Below are positions 46,013 through 56,945 of a stretch of DNA of 64,000 nt, in pieces. The stretch covers positions 82,934,501 to 82,998,500 of the forward strand of contig CM059583.1 of the NCBI GenBank assembly GCA_030407085.1, given 5' to 3'. A model generated the notes under the pieces. It had not been told where the DNA came from and did no database searches. It worked only from the letters and a program-made list of their open reading frames with translations. The stretch's first letter is position 1, and the number at the start of each line of letters is the position of its first letter. Made by a program: the position numbers and the translations under genes. Origin of the DNA: Trichopria drosophilae. Lineage: Eukaryota > Arthropoda > Insecta > Hymenoptera > Diapriidae.

Positions 46013-46258
46013 TTGGAATGCGCGCCATCGCGGCGACATATGCAGCTCCGAGCTTGGAACTCGGCCCGTCGTTGCCCACTCTCCATATCTGCAGGTCCAG
46101 GGCGCCGTTGCCCCTCTTCTGCGCATGTAGAGGCGCACCAGCGCCACCGGCTCGTCGTTGCGCGCATGTCTGAATCCGCGCTCCAGCGCGCCGATCCCAC
46201 ATGGGCTTGGCATCAACATGCCCTACCGGCCGGCGAAAGCGCGCATCGCGTCCTCTAG
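46013..46258. other. GC-rich, CpG-rich island
   Basis: A block of about 245 bp has much higher G+C and CpG content than its AT-rich surroundings (GCGCGCCATCGCGGCG-like, CCGGCCGGCGAAAGCGCGCA-like). Because stop codons are rare in GC-rich DNA, five overlapping open frames of 65-87 codons run through it on both strands, and none is a convincing gene. It could be a promoter-type island, an LTR or element fragment, or a piece of foreign sequence. Confidence 0.5.
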
Positions 46259-46924
46259 ATTTTCTTGCTTTTTCGTGTTAATGTCGTTATTTAGCTTGCC
46301 AGTGCAAAGCCAGTGTATACGGCTCGTTACATATGCATATAATAAATCATTAATAAAAAACAAATTACACTATCGAAGTCAACTTTTTTTTTAATAAGTA
46401 AAAAGTGCATGAAATCGTAACAAATCGAAAAATGTATATGAATTTTTGTCAGCTATGCATGGCTTGAGAATTGCAATCGTTTCAGTAGTATTAATAATTT
46501 TGAAAAATAGTCGTACTAAGAATTATAATTCTTTCAGCTGGAGACTCAAAACATAGACAAAATGTGCAATCTTCATTATTGGGATTAATGAATGATTTAA
46601 ACATTCATGACATAATACTGAGCTTATTTAGTACATTTTGTTTAGGAAGCCAAGGTGTATGAGATGTATTCGGATGACCAATGACGACTCTTTGGAATAG
46701 GACACGAAACATACTGAAGCTTCAGTCAAGATAATCAACTATTTATGACATGACCTTTTTTGATAAAAATCTTATTACAATCATGCATGAATATAAACAA
46801 TTATTATAATTCAACACTTTAATTCACTTAAATTACCAAAAAAACTGTACAACCGTATACCTTATAGAAGTACTCGCACAGTTAATGTAATACTTTTGAG
46901 GCCTCAGTTATATGGTGAATTCTT

Positions 46925-47575
46925 TAAGAATTGGCCAGACTTCTACAATCGTGTATAGTTTCATTGCTGCTTTTCATTTATACTCAGATGAAATGGTATT
47001 AGTATTAAATTCACTTTATCGATAATATAAACGATTTAAAACAATTTTACATCGAATGGAATTAGAAGTCAAGCAGATGATGAAATGGTTTTCTGGTCTT
47101 CACTTACAAATAATTATGCAGTAACACTGGCATCATTTAAAATATTACATTTAGATTAACTATTCCGTACAACACAATAGGCCGAACCTGGTCATGCGTA
47201 TACTTTCATTACTGCCTTTATATTTATGCTTGGATCGGAAGCTTTGCCAAAGTCATAAATTACCTACAAAAATTTTGTACCAAACAGAGGTGGTCATGCT
47301 GTCGATGAAATAGTTTTCCAGTCTTTAAATATACAAAGATTACAAAACTGTTATCGTTGAAGTATTATTGATATTTACTATACGATAACACAAATTTGAC
47401 CAGACTTCTGCAAACGTATAGAGTTTTATTGCTGCTTTCATATGTACACTTGATTGAATGGTATTTTTATTAAATTCTCGTTATCTAGGGCAACAATTGC
47501 ATAAAGGAGTTTTATACAGAATGGACGTAGTCATGCAGTCGATGAAATGGTTTTTTGGCCTTCACTTGTATATAT
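46925..47575 (+). repeat. degenerate ~230-bp tandem repeat (three units)
   Basis: Three diverged units begin near 46930, 47176 and 47396. Each starts (G/A)(G/A)CC(A/G)(G/A)AC(T/C)T with a GTATA..(G/T)TT(T/C)(C/A)TTGCTGC or ATTACTGC block and later carries (G/T)CATGC(A/T)GTCGATGAAATGGTTTT or a diverged form, then a TT(C/T)ACTT or TAAATATA end. No coding frame crosses them. They look like an old satellite or an old multiplied element. Confidence 0.6.
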
Positions 47576-49030
47576 GGGGCATTCCACGAGAAGTCTTCCA
47601 GCGTAAAAATGAAAATTTTTCAATCGTGTTGTAATTTGCACAATTTTTAGTCCTATTGATAAGCAAGTTACAGGGAAAATTTTAGTACCCTATATCAAAG
47701 GACTTCAATTTACACCACGTCGACCGTCATGTCCACATTGAAAAGACCCTAACTCCGGATAAAATGTACCGATTTTAAAAAACGACCAGTGATTTTTAAA
47801 GCTTTTCGTTTATACTTTAAGAATATATTAAGCAATATTAATAAAATTTATATATTCTTAATGTTTTTTAAATATTAATAATAAATACCGATATATCTCG
47901 AAATCGGTCTCTTTGATTTCAATGGAAAATATTTTAAAAAGAGAAAATCTGAATGAGATGCATACATAGATTTCATTAATTAAATTCGTTGTGAGTACTA
48001 TCATTTATGTAACATTTATTTATTACGAAGTATTATTTATTTATTTAGTTTTGTTATTTGGAAAAGGTTTTCGTATTCGGCTGAATCAATTAAAGAAGTT
48101 AGAACACCGCGAAGGGGTATTTTACGCATATTATTTGTTTTCTTAGAAGGTTCTAGTTCTGTTAATTTCGTAAATATATTATGTTTCTCAGTGAAAATAA
48201 TATTATGTAGTTTCATTTCTCGGCAATAGTTTTAAACAGAGTTCACGTTGTAGACGGTTTTCGTCACCTTGTAGGTCGGTTACCTAATAAACAATCTATT
48301 GATAAACGAATCAACACAATGGGTGTTTACAAGGGATATCGTTTCTGGAATTTTCACGAGGATTCTGAGAAGCGGCAGGATCTCTGAACTTTGGCAGGTG
48401 GGCATCGTTGGAGTTCCAGGTACGACCAATTTCGGAAGGCTTCGCATTCTCTTATAGTGCGTTTCGATAACAGCCTTCCGGAATTCGTAAATAGTTTCTC
48501 GCTCGCGTCGTCGGCTGAAATGATCCTTTAAATGGACCTAGGTTTTTAAGTCAACGTGATCATGATGTTGTGAATATCGTTTTCTTCCGTAAATCTCTGT
48601 CGAACAAAATACGCCTTAATCATTTTAAACATAACATTACTACCAGCCGTGGCTTATTCAAGGACACTAATATTGTTAAGTAATCAAATGGAATTTAACT
48701 ATTCTCGTCTTTGATAAATATCCGATGAGATTAATAAATAATTTAACTCAAAGTGACCTTGCCACCTGCTTTGATTCACTCAGAAGAAAAAGGTTACTTA
48801 GATACTAACTGTTCTCCTTTTTAATAATTCTCCAAAGAGATGAATAAATAATTTATTATTAGTAGTAGTAGTATAAGTTTTTTTACGCATACATGAATTA
48901 CAATAAAATTCTTGAGGGTGGAGTACACCAAAAAATAACATAACAAGAACAAAAATGGTACACAACGCTTACGATATACCGACACTTATAAAAAATCGCA
49001 CGCAATTACAATGAAAGACGAATGTGACTA
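47576..49030. other. AT-rich stretch without recognised genes
   Basis: There is no open frame of note and no motif that I recognise. The first 400 bp (GGGGCATTCCACGAGAAGTC, AAAAAGACCCTAACTCCGGA-like) resemble interspersed insect repeats, but I cannot name them. A short GC-richer patch at 48350-48530 has no readable product. Confidence 0.4.
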
Positions 49031-49035
49031 TGCAA

Positions 49036-50640
49036 TTAAAAATCAAATACATAAACAAGGCCTAATATTGGAAAAAGACTGGACTGGGACTGCCATAATG
49101 TACAATAGAGAGAGGCTATAAATCCAGGAGAAATTATCTCCTGGCGAAGCACGAGCTGACAACGCCAAAATGGATTTTTAGCACAGGAGGGTCGGCGGAG
49201 TGTAGCAGAAAGGCCACTATATTCTCGACGGAACAGTTTGCCGAAATGCTTCCGCGACGAAGTCTGGATCTTGAAGGGGTAGAAAAGGAACAGTTGCACA
49301 GGATGTGAATTAAAGTCTCCCTTACACCCGTGTTGCAAATAGAGCATGGCTCATTTGGGTTGTACGCATAGAACCTACTACCGACACAAAACGAACGCGA
49401 GAATATAGAGGCTATTCTCAAATGTATTTTAGGGGTAGAGGAGCCTCAAGTGACCGGCCCAAGCCTCCAGCGACACCGGTGAAGTACAAGGTGGAGCCCG
49501 CCTATGCCTCCGAACCTCCGACCAGAAACCTTTGGCATCTCTCACCCCAGCTAAGGCATCTACTATACGCAAAGTATGGAGTTTTTTAGCTACTACCGTT
49601 GATTGCTTAAAGTTTTTCTTGACAGCAAGGTAAGCAAGTTCGAAAGAGTTCTCATAATTATTCGACCGTAGAAGATGAAGGGCTCTGTTCAAGAATTTTT
49701 TTGCAGACTTGCAGGACGCATCGTACTACCGAGGTGTAAAACGCCTTAAAGTGCTTGTACCCCGGAAAGAACTTGAGGATTTCACTAAACCCTCCTGGAT
49801 GAGAAGGCTGAGAAGACCCTAACAGAAAGAGTCGAAAGACGGGCTTTGCTCGGCATGATCGTAAAACAGTGCATAGGGGTCAACTTCGCAGAAGTGTTTA
49901 ACTACTTTTGCCTCCCCCTCGGGTGACCACGACGTTACATTCCTTGGTACTACGCTGGACGAAAAATGGGACACCGACGGAGAATTAAATAACGAGAGAG
50001 ACAACAAAACAACTGTCGGAAAATGATCCAAGCCTCTACCATCTGGGTCTATAAAAAAGTCTTTCGCCAAATATCCAAATATAAATGATTGGCCGAGACC
50101 CAGACCAAGTCGACAATGCTTCGCCCCTTAACATCTAAAAACGTAAATTTCCCGGGGGAATCGCTGAGCGAACGACCATTTAAAAGTAAAAAATTATTGT
50201 TAAACATAAAATCGTAGAGACATTTTCCACGAACATTATATCGGCTATCGCGAGTTTACCTAGCAGCAACAAATTGAGTCTCCTCAAACAAGTTCGGGAA
50301 TTTGCGTTCAAAGTCAAGGTCACCGGTCCACGAATTGAAATCTCCTCCTAAAGTAAATACACTATCCGGAAATTTGTCCGATAAGGAGTTGAGGATAAGC
50401 TGAAGAGAAGATACAACAAAGTAAGATCAGAATTTGACGGAAAATGAAACGAGTCTTGAATTAACGGAAGCGGATGAGTTCTAATTAGCACAAAAAGCCA
50501 GTGCGCGCAGATTTCAATCAGCGCCGGTGATCCCAACGACGGAGTGAAAGTTGACGAGCCGCCACTGAATCTTCCTCTGGAACCTTCACGCGTTGCCGGG
50601 GGAAAAGTTCACTGCATCTTAGGTCGCTGGAGGTGCAGAT
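49036..50640 (-). pseudogene. LINE ORF2 remnant: endonuclease joined to C-terminus
   Basis: The endonuclease is read across frames as TLGGDFNSWTGDLDF (GGDFN at about 50325-50349) followed by YDFMFNNNFLLLNGRS, GKFTFL and IVDLVWVS, the C-terminal part of an APE-type fold. Further on come NSNNYENSFELAYL-like linker pieces and FWSEVRRHRRAPP (the FW motif that precedes the fingers). Next is PCSICNTGVRETLIHILCNC, the zinc motif after the reverse transcriptase (C-x2-C...H-x4-C). The fingers and palm are missing between the last two. Stops and frame changes are frequent. Confidence 0.65.
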
Positions 50641-51229
50641 AGCTCAGTACACCATGTCTCACTAAAATTTATTACTCCATGTTGATGGTATTTCGTAGCC
50701 ATGGAGTTGTTATGCGGGCCATGAATGTGCCAGAAGGTAACAGAAAAGGGAAGAGTTCGCCGAGCTGGTAGTACCGACGTAGAGGGTTGAATCAGGCGGT
50801 GAATAATGGCATGTTGAGATACTCGGCAGCCCCTGAAGCTGGTACACGGGGCTGCAACTATGCGTTTTTTAGATGTGATCTATTAGCGCGTGTTCGAGAT
50901 GCGCTTGCAGCTGACCTGATCGGCTGAGAGGATGAGAAATCTACATCCATTATAGAATATGATGTTGAAACATCCGATATAAATGTTTCCGCTGCATCCG
51001 ACCAGCCGTACCCAAAACCATACACACGATTCTTCTGGTATTTGCGCTCGATCTTTTTATGGTCTGCTCTAGCCTTCTTTGTTAGTTAACGGACGTGGCA
51101 GTCGATTCGACGTTCCCTGGCCGTTTGGTCGGCGTCAATAAAGATGTTCTTGCCCGCTAGGAGGCGTTGTTTCTAGGCCATGATCTGGAGCTTGGAACGA
51201 TGCGAAATAAGTTCCACTATTATGGGAGG

Positions 51230-51697
51230 TTATGTGGCGACCAAGTTGGAGATGTCAAATACATCTTTTAAAAATTTCTCCACACAGGCAGTTAGATCAC
51301 CCGTAATCTTTGAGCCACGAATTTTAATATTTCTCTTTTTTAATAGCTTGTTTTGCTGCTCCAGTTCAGAGGTAAAGTGTGAAATTTGGGCATCCTTTTC
51401 CTCTATTCTGGCCTTCAATTTGGTGACCTCGATTAGGACCTCGCTCCTAAGGTCTGAAATGGCATCAAAGTTGGATTTTGTTGCCGCATCAACTTTTTCA
51501 TCAATTTTTGCAGACAGGGCTTTGATGTTGGAATTCTGCAAGCCTTTTAATTGACCTTCCATATTTTGGATGAGTTGACCAGTATTTAAAATAGGCTCAT
51601 TTGGAACTTCTGAAGCAGCACAGCGTCGCTTGGGTGGAAAATCAACCAAAGCGTCTGACGGAGAACCTTCAGGAGAGCAAACTCTCTTTCTTCGCAA
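51230..51697 (-). CDS. LINE ORF1 protein fragment with coiled coil
   Basis: The 155-codon frame starts with a basic RRKR and PPKRRC stretch that could be a nuclear localisation signal. A coiled coil follows (about residues 45-115: IQNMEGQLKGLQNSNIKAL and EEKDAQISHFTSELEQQNK), then NIKIRGSKITGDL, which matches the start of the RRM-like core of LINE ORF1 proteins (NIIIRGL). The frame ends at FDISNLVAT, where related proteins continue; the continuation is visible in another frame (FIDADQTARERRIDCHVR near 51130). The protein probably forms trimers and binds RNA, by analogy with LINE-1 ORF1. Confidence 0.65.
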   Translation of the reverse strand: MRRKRVCSPEGSPSDALVDFPPKRRCAASEVPNEPILNTGQLIQNMEGQLKGLQNSNIKALSAKIDEKVDAATKSNFDAISDLRSEVLIEVTKLKARIEEKDAQISHFTSELEQQNKLLKKRNIKIRGSKITGDLTACVEKFLKDVFDISNLVAT

Positions 51698-51797
51698 GAA
51701 AAAATCCGAAATCGGTTTGGACTGCGGTTCTCTAGACGCGAGTCATTTTCACACGAGAAACTCCTTGCGAGGCGCCCGTGATATCCGGCGATCGCGT

Positions 51798-54700
51798 TAT
51801 GTTATAATTGCCGCCAACCGCGACATCGGTTTAACAAATGTCGGGAGGAGCGGCGGGTATTTTGCTGCCGCTGTTGCCAACGCGGCGTTACCTGTTTGGA
51901 ATGTCGCCCCTGCTCGCAGTCACCAGCCCCGCTAGAAATATATTGTCGTTGATGCGGCAGGCGAGGCGTAGATACCGCGGATTGTTCCAAATGTGCGGGA
52001 AACGAACGGGCTGTTACAAGGGGCCGGAAAAGCCAGTGCCGGAACTCCGGCCCCTGTCCATAATCCTCACCACCCTCTGCCGTCCCTTCTTTACGTCAGG
52101 ATCTTGATTTTAGAACACCCCTTGGGTGCGCTCATTGACACGCGGGTTCGCGGACTTTTCTCGGTCCTTCAGTGCTACCGGTTCTCAAAAACTTTAAGCT
52201 ACCGATAACTCCGGAGGGTAATGGAATTGATTATATCCCAATCAGCACTTCAACGTCAATCTTCGGTTGCGTAAGATTACCGTTGTAACTTAAGGGTCAC
52301 GCTGCCGAGGTTAACGCGCGTATTATCCCTAACTTGCGATTTTCGGTTATTGTGGGTTTGGATTTTTTACACCGGTTCAAAGTTACCGCCGAGTACGAAA
52401 AGTTTACATGGTTCATGGAAGGAGAGCCATTCCGTCGTTTCGGGTTCGAGTGGGATCTGAAACCTTTATCATCCAGCGACGTTTATTGCGGGCTCCAATT
52501 GCTGCAACCCGAGGATCGAAAGTCACTCGAGACTCTGATCAATGAAGTGGTTCTTCCTGTTACTGCTCACCCCGGTATAACGCAACTCACAGAACACACG
52601 ATCGATGTGCAGGGACATCCTGCCATCTGTCAACGGGCATATCCGATCTCGCATAGCGTAGAGCAGCATATATTCGCGGAAGTAGATAAGATGTTAGAGG
52701 CGGGTATTATCTAACCTTTCCATAGCGAATGGTCAACCCCTATTGTTATGATTAAAAAGTCGAATGGAAACTATCGCTTTTGTTTGGATCTACGACGCAT
52801 CAACGAAGTATCTAAGCAGGACGCTTATCCGCTACCGGTTATGTACAACATTCTCTATAAGTTTCGGAAAGCGCGTTACATCTCGACGCTCGACTTGAGT
52901 CAGGCTTATTTTCAGGTCCGCTCAAGAAACAATCCCGCGAGGTTACCGCTTTTATGGTCCCGGGAAAAGGCTTGTTTCATTTTGTGCGCAAGCCTGATGG
53001 ACTTACTTTGGCTCCCGCTACCATCTAACGATTAGTGGATAACATTTTTGGGCCCGAACTGGCCCCGTACTCTTTCGCTTACTTAGATAACATTATCGTG
53101 GTTACGGAAACCGTGGAAGAACATTTCCACTGGTTACGGGTAGTTTTACGACGATTGCGCGAGACTAATTTGACCATTAACCTATAGAAACGTGAATTCT
53201 GTCAAGCCAGCGTAAAATATATCGGGTTTACAGTAAATCGCGAGGGTTTACAAGTCGACAAAGAAAAAGTGAAACCGATCCTTGACTACCCTCCTCCCAC
53301 AAATATTAAAGAGTTAAGGTGTTTCCACGGTATGGCGTCCTGGTATCGGCATTTCGTTCCCAATTTCGCATCGACCGTCGCGTCGCCCCGTTAACTGCCT
53401 TAATAAATAAATACCGTTCGTGGGTATGGGAGGAAGAGCAACGCATATCGTTCTCAAGGATTATCAAACACCTTAGTAATACTCCCATGCTGATCTGCCT
53501 CGTTTCTTTTTCCTTGACTTTTGGAATTACAGACCAATGCTAATTCGGTAGGCCTGGGGGCCGTGTTAACCCAGACGACGGACGGCCAGGAACATGTAAT
53601 CATCCACGCTACCCGAACCATGACCGATGCGGAACATAACTATTGCACTACGGAACAAAAGTGCCTTGCGGTAATTTGGGCTATCGAGAAATTCCGGGCG
53701 TACGTGAAGGATACCGCTTTACCGTCATTACGGATTATAACAGTTTTCGCTGGATACGAAAGCTGAAAAATCCGTCAGGAAGGCGAGCGCGTTGACCCTT
53801 ACGACTTCCAAATAGTATACCGCAAGGGCGCTCTGCACCACGTGCCGGACGCGTTATCGCGTTGATACGAACGTTTCACCTCCACAGAACTTATGATTAA
53901 TGTCTTGTTGAATGAGGAAGATACCTGGAATACGCAACGCCTGAATCGAGTGCGAGATAGCCCTACTAACTTTCCCCAGTGGGGCATAGTCGAGAATCGT
54001 CTATATAAACGTATTCCAAACCCACGAACCTCTTCGGTGGTAGATGTATTAGAAGAATGGAAACTAGTGCTCCCGGTGGGCGATCGTGCGATGATTCTGA
54101 AGGAATTTCACGATGACCCTTGCGCCGGGAATTGAGGGGTTGAGAAAACTTACCGACGGATACTTACGGATTATTTCTGGCCGGGTATGTATCGCGACGT
54201 TGCAAATTATTGTCGGCAATGTGAAACGTGTCAGCTCACGAAGGTAGAACAGGCCTTGCCCGTAGTGCTTATGAGGTCCGTAAAATAGAGGAGCCGTGGG
54301 CAGTGGTTACCGCCGATATCATCGGGCCCATACTGCGTAGTAAATCCGGGTTCTCGTATATATTGGTCATGCAAGATCTTTTTACGAAATGGGTGAAATT
54401 GACCGCGTTACGACAGGCATTTTAAGATACCGTTCTGTGCCGATGGGGGGTGTCACAGATGTTATTAACAGATAACAGGTCGGAAATTATAAATCGCAGA
54501 ATTGAGAGTCTCGCAATGGAATATAACATCCATCACTCAACTACACCCCTGCACCATCCCCAGGCGAATCCCGTGGAATGGGTAAATCAGCTGATTAAGA
54601 CGATGATCGTGTCTTACCTGGGCTCTGATCATCGTGATTGGGATCATCATATCCCCGAGTTTCGTTTCGCGTATAACACGGCGATACATGCGTCCACAGG

Positions 54701-55182
54701 GTTCTCGTCGGCATTTTTTAACTTTGGCCGTGATCGACCTGCGGTCAATTCGTAAAGGCGCCGTGTAAAACCAAAAATTCCTCTTATATCTCCGGACGAG
54801 GTAGGGTGGTCGGAGAGGGCAATCAAGATCGCGCAACTTTCAGAATTAGTCGTTAAGGACTTAGCGAAGGCTCATGCACGTCACTACGACAGGGGCGGCG
54901 AGAACGAACGTATCAAGTAGGGGATCGAGTCTTGGCGCGTCAATTCGTTTTATAATCTGCCGAGAAAAATGTTGCTTCGAAACTTGCCCATAAGTACCGA
55001 GGCCTCTACACCGTCACGAAGGTACTCTCACCCCAGGTTTGCGAGTTAACTGATGACGCGGGTCGAAGAGTTTGCGAGATACACGTCGAAAAATTAAAGC
55101 CCCGTCACGCATCTTTTCCGATGTTACCTAACTCACAGGTCCCTCATTCTCCCTCCTCACAGGCTAACGTTCACCGACCATA
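51798..55182 (+). pseudogene. gag end and pol of the second Ty3/gypsy element
   Basis: Near 51800 a Gag zinc knuckle CYNCRQPRHRFNKC is followed by a second cysteine cluster (CCRCCQRGVTCLEC). The protease reads GALIDTRVRG (relatives have DTGSxx). Reverse transcriptase follows: GFDFLHRF-type linker, MLEAGII then a stop, SNGNYRFCLDLRRINEVS, ISTLDLSQAYFQV (first catalytic Asp), and AYLDNIIVVT near 53083, where YLDD is changed to YLDN. RNase H reads TNANSVGLGAVLTQ and YCTTEQKCLAVIWAI. Integrase reads GVEKTYRRILTDYFWPGMY with an HHCC-type domain, VVTADIIGPI, LLTDNRSEI and NPVEWVNQ. Stops at many places and the YLDN change make it inactive. Confidence 0.88.
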
Positions 55183-55242
55183 ATTAACGGACACAGTTAC
55201 AATTACGGCGGCCGCAACCTCAACAAACAAACAAAGAAAAAA

Positions 55243-55848
55243 ATGGCACGATGCAATCCCGGGAATAATGCCTATCCCGTTCCGGATCCGGACGCTGTCT
55301 CATCTGAGCCCTCCTCTCCGCAGAAGAACTATGCGCCACGGCCATCAACATCCCCAGGGACTATCACGAAAACACCGAGTGACACGCCAGTAGTCGTCGT
55401 AATAAGCGAAGACAGCTCATCTGAGGACGGGGACTCGCCAACTGCCGGGAAGGACCCATGGACTGATCTCGAGGCGAACATTCGAGCTCCCTTGAAGCCC
55501 TTTCGGGAAATGATAGCCCACTGGCACGAAGAGGAGCCCGATCTTATATACGCCTTGAATAAGGTCTACCGGCGAGGGATGCGAATAGATGGGTCGTCGT
55601 CATTGCTGGGCACCGGGATGCTTGGGGAAGATTTGCCGAATTGCCACACAGGATGCTGGGGTAGGGCACCTGTTTATCCGGGATTTCTCACCCACTCAGG
55701 ACGGAGCACTGAAGAACGTCACGTTGGCCCACTGCCCAAGGTACGCGGAGGCCTGGAAGCAGGTGGGGCCATATGGCAGGTCGTTGGGTCGTAATGTTCC
55801 CCGGTCTACCATCCTGACTCCGGGCGATTTCATCCATCCAGGCCCTTA
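55243..55848 (+). pseudogene. third reading frame of the second gypsy element, unknown function
   Basis: It lies about 60 bp after the pol stop, where some gypsy elements carry env, but shows no signal peptide, membrane segment or furin-like site. The ATG at 55243 follows an A-rich leader. The first frame (184 codons) has a Pro/Ser-rich start, then TPVVVVISEDSSSEDGDSP: a run of V/I followed by acidic and serine residues, the pattern of a SUMO-interaction motif. Next is PWTDLEANIRAPLKPFREM, HWHEEEPDLIYALNKVYRRG. Around 55590 the better-looking frame changes to one reading CWAPGCLGKICRIATQDAG, HLFIRDFSPTQDGALKNVTL and HCPRYAEAW, so a frameshift is likely. I recognise no family; it may be an accessory protein of this gypsy lineage. 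Confidence 0.45.
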
Positions 55849-55849
55849 A

Positions 55850-56340
55850 GGGGAAAGCCCCATCTGCGATAAAGAGCCAAGACGCCACTGTGAAGAGGAA
55901 GACCGCGTAGGACCTGAAGTCTAGTGGTGTGCGCGATTGTTGTGGTTATGTTATGTGATCTAGTAAGAATGTGCTACCGTATAGTGAAGGACGATCGAAC
56001 ATAACGCCTGTTTTTTTTTTCTTTTGTTTTTCGCTGTCAATGCGCCCAAAAATGACTTTTTTTGTTACCGACTTCACCGGCTCATAAGGGACGTTTATGT
56101 TAAATTAAAATAATTGAATATTAATTGCTATCACAAGAGAACAGCGCTTGGCTATCGTCTGGTATAAAAAATGTGAGATTTATTTTGATAGGTTCCCGTT
56201 ATTATATTCGTACAATACACACAAAATAAATTCCGAAGAAGTGGGAGAAAGCAGAAAATATCCGTATCTGTCCTTCTCGACCTTTTATTACGTATCTTAT
56301 AAATGGTATTAACCCATTAACGTTAAAAAGGACATTATTT
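55850..56340. other. spacer after the second gypsy element
   Basis: This could hold the 3' UTR or a decayed LTR of the gypsy element (a GTGTGGTTATGTTATGTGATC-like part near 55940), but no matching copy was found on the left side. There are no other features. Confidence 0.35.
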
Positions 56341-56341
56341 A

Positions 56342-56690
56342 GGATCCAATTACAATAGAGAATTTTGTAATAGAACCGAAATTAATAAAAATTGAAAGAA
56401 ACATATCCTACTATTTTCGAGGTCGGTCTTTTCAATGGTGCAGTCCAAATATGTCTAAAATTTCAATTTATTTAGAATTTTGGCATAAATAAATAACAAA
56501 TATGATTTTTGCAGGAAAATTTTTTTTTTAATTCAACTTCTGTGCCGGATATCGGGTTTAAAAGGACTTAAAATGTATCAGAATCGTGGACGCGATAGTT
56601 GTACTTAGCGCCCTCGAAAATAGTAGGATATGTTTCTTTCAATTTTTTTAACTTCGGTTCTATTACGAAATTCTCTATTGAAATTGGATC
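56342..56690. repeat. inverted repeat with ~80-bp arms (possible MITE)
   Basis: The left arm 56342-56422 starts GGATCCAATTACAATAGAGA and ends CTACTATTTTCGAGG. The right arm 56612-56690 is its reverse complement with about six differences. The spacer of about 190 bp is AT-rich. The right arm directly abuts a SINE piece at 56691. The structure fits a MITE or a foldback element; I did not find a clear target duplication. Confidence 0.8.
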
Positions 56691-56945
56691 TCGAATAAAG
56701 AAGGGATAAATCCCGCGACGTACTAGCTATGGCACAGACCGCCGAATCTGCTGGCGGTAACGGTATTGGGGTAGGGGGACTGGCTCTGGGTAGGTGTTGT
56801 GTTGTGTTCTGCCTTGTTCTGTCATGTCTTTTCACCGTCTTTTTCCTGTACCTCTCCACCCGAGAGCCGACTCGCAAATAGACGATTATTAATGTCATTA
56901 ACGCGGGGAAAATAACATGTCCTTTGTCCTTTTTTTTTGTATTTT
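56691..56945 (+). mobile_element. 5'-truncated SINE copy
   Basis: It begins TCGAATAAAGAAGGGATAAA and shares with 43970-44215 the CAGACCGCCGAAT, GACTGGCTCTGG, GGTGTTGTGTTGT, CTCCACCCGAGAGCCGAC, GCAAATAG and GCGGGG.AAAAT landmarks. It ends in a CTTTGTCC and T-rich block instead of the A-rich tail of the full copy. The tRNA-like head is absent. It is closest to the copy at 21116-21360. Confidence 0.88.

Larger units (their letters stand above)
49036..51700 (-). mobile_element. LINE with ORF1 and endonuclease but no reverse transcriptase
   Basis: On the minus strand the order is ORF1 with coiled coil (51230-51697), ORF1 C-terminal region (down to about 50800), an APE-type endonuclease (about 50640-49980), scattered linker pieces, and a C-terminal zinc motif (about 49300). 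The reverse transcriptase palm is not present between the endonuclease and the C-terminus, so a large internal deletion has occurred. Confidence 0.7.
51798..55850 (+). mobile_element. second Ty3/gypsy element, LTRs not found
   Basis: Gag zinc motifs, protease, reverse transcriptase, RNase H, integrase and a third frame follow in order on the plus strand. The left limit is where Gag sequence becomes readable just after the LINE ORF1 start. I found no direct repeats at the ends, so this copy may be a solo internal region or the LTRs may be decayed. Confidence 0.8.
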
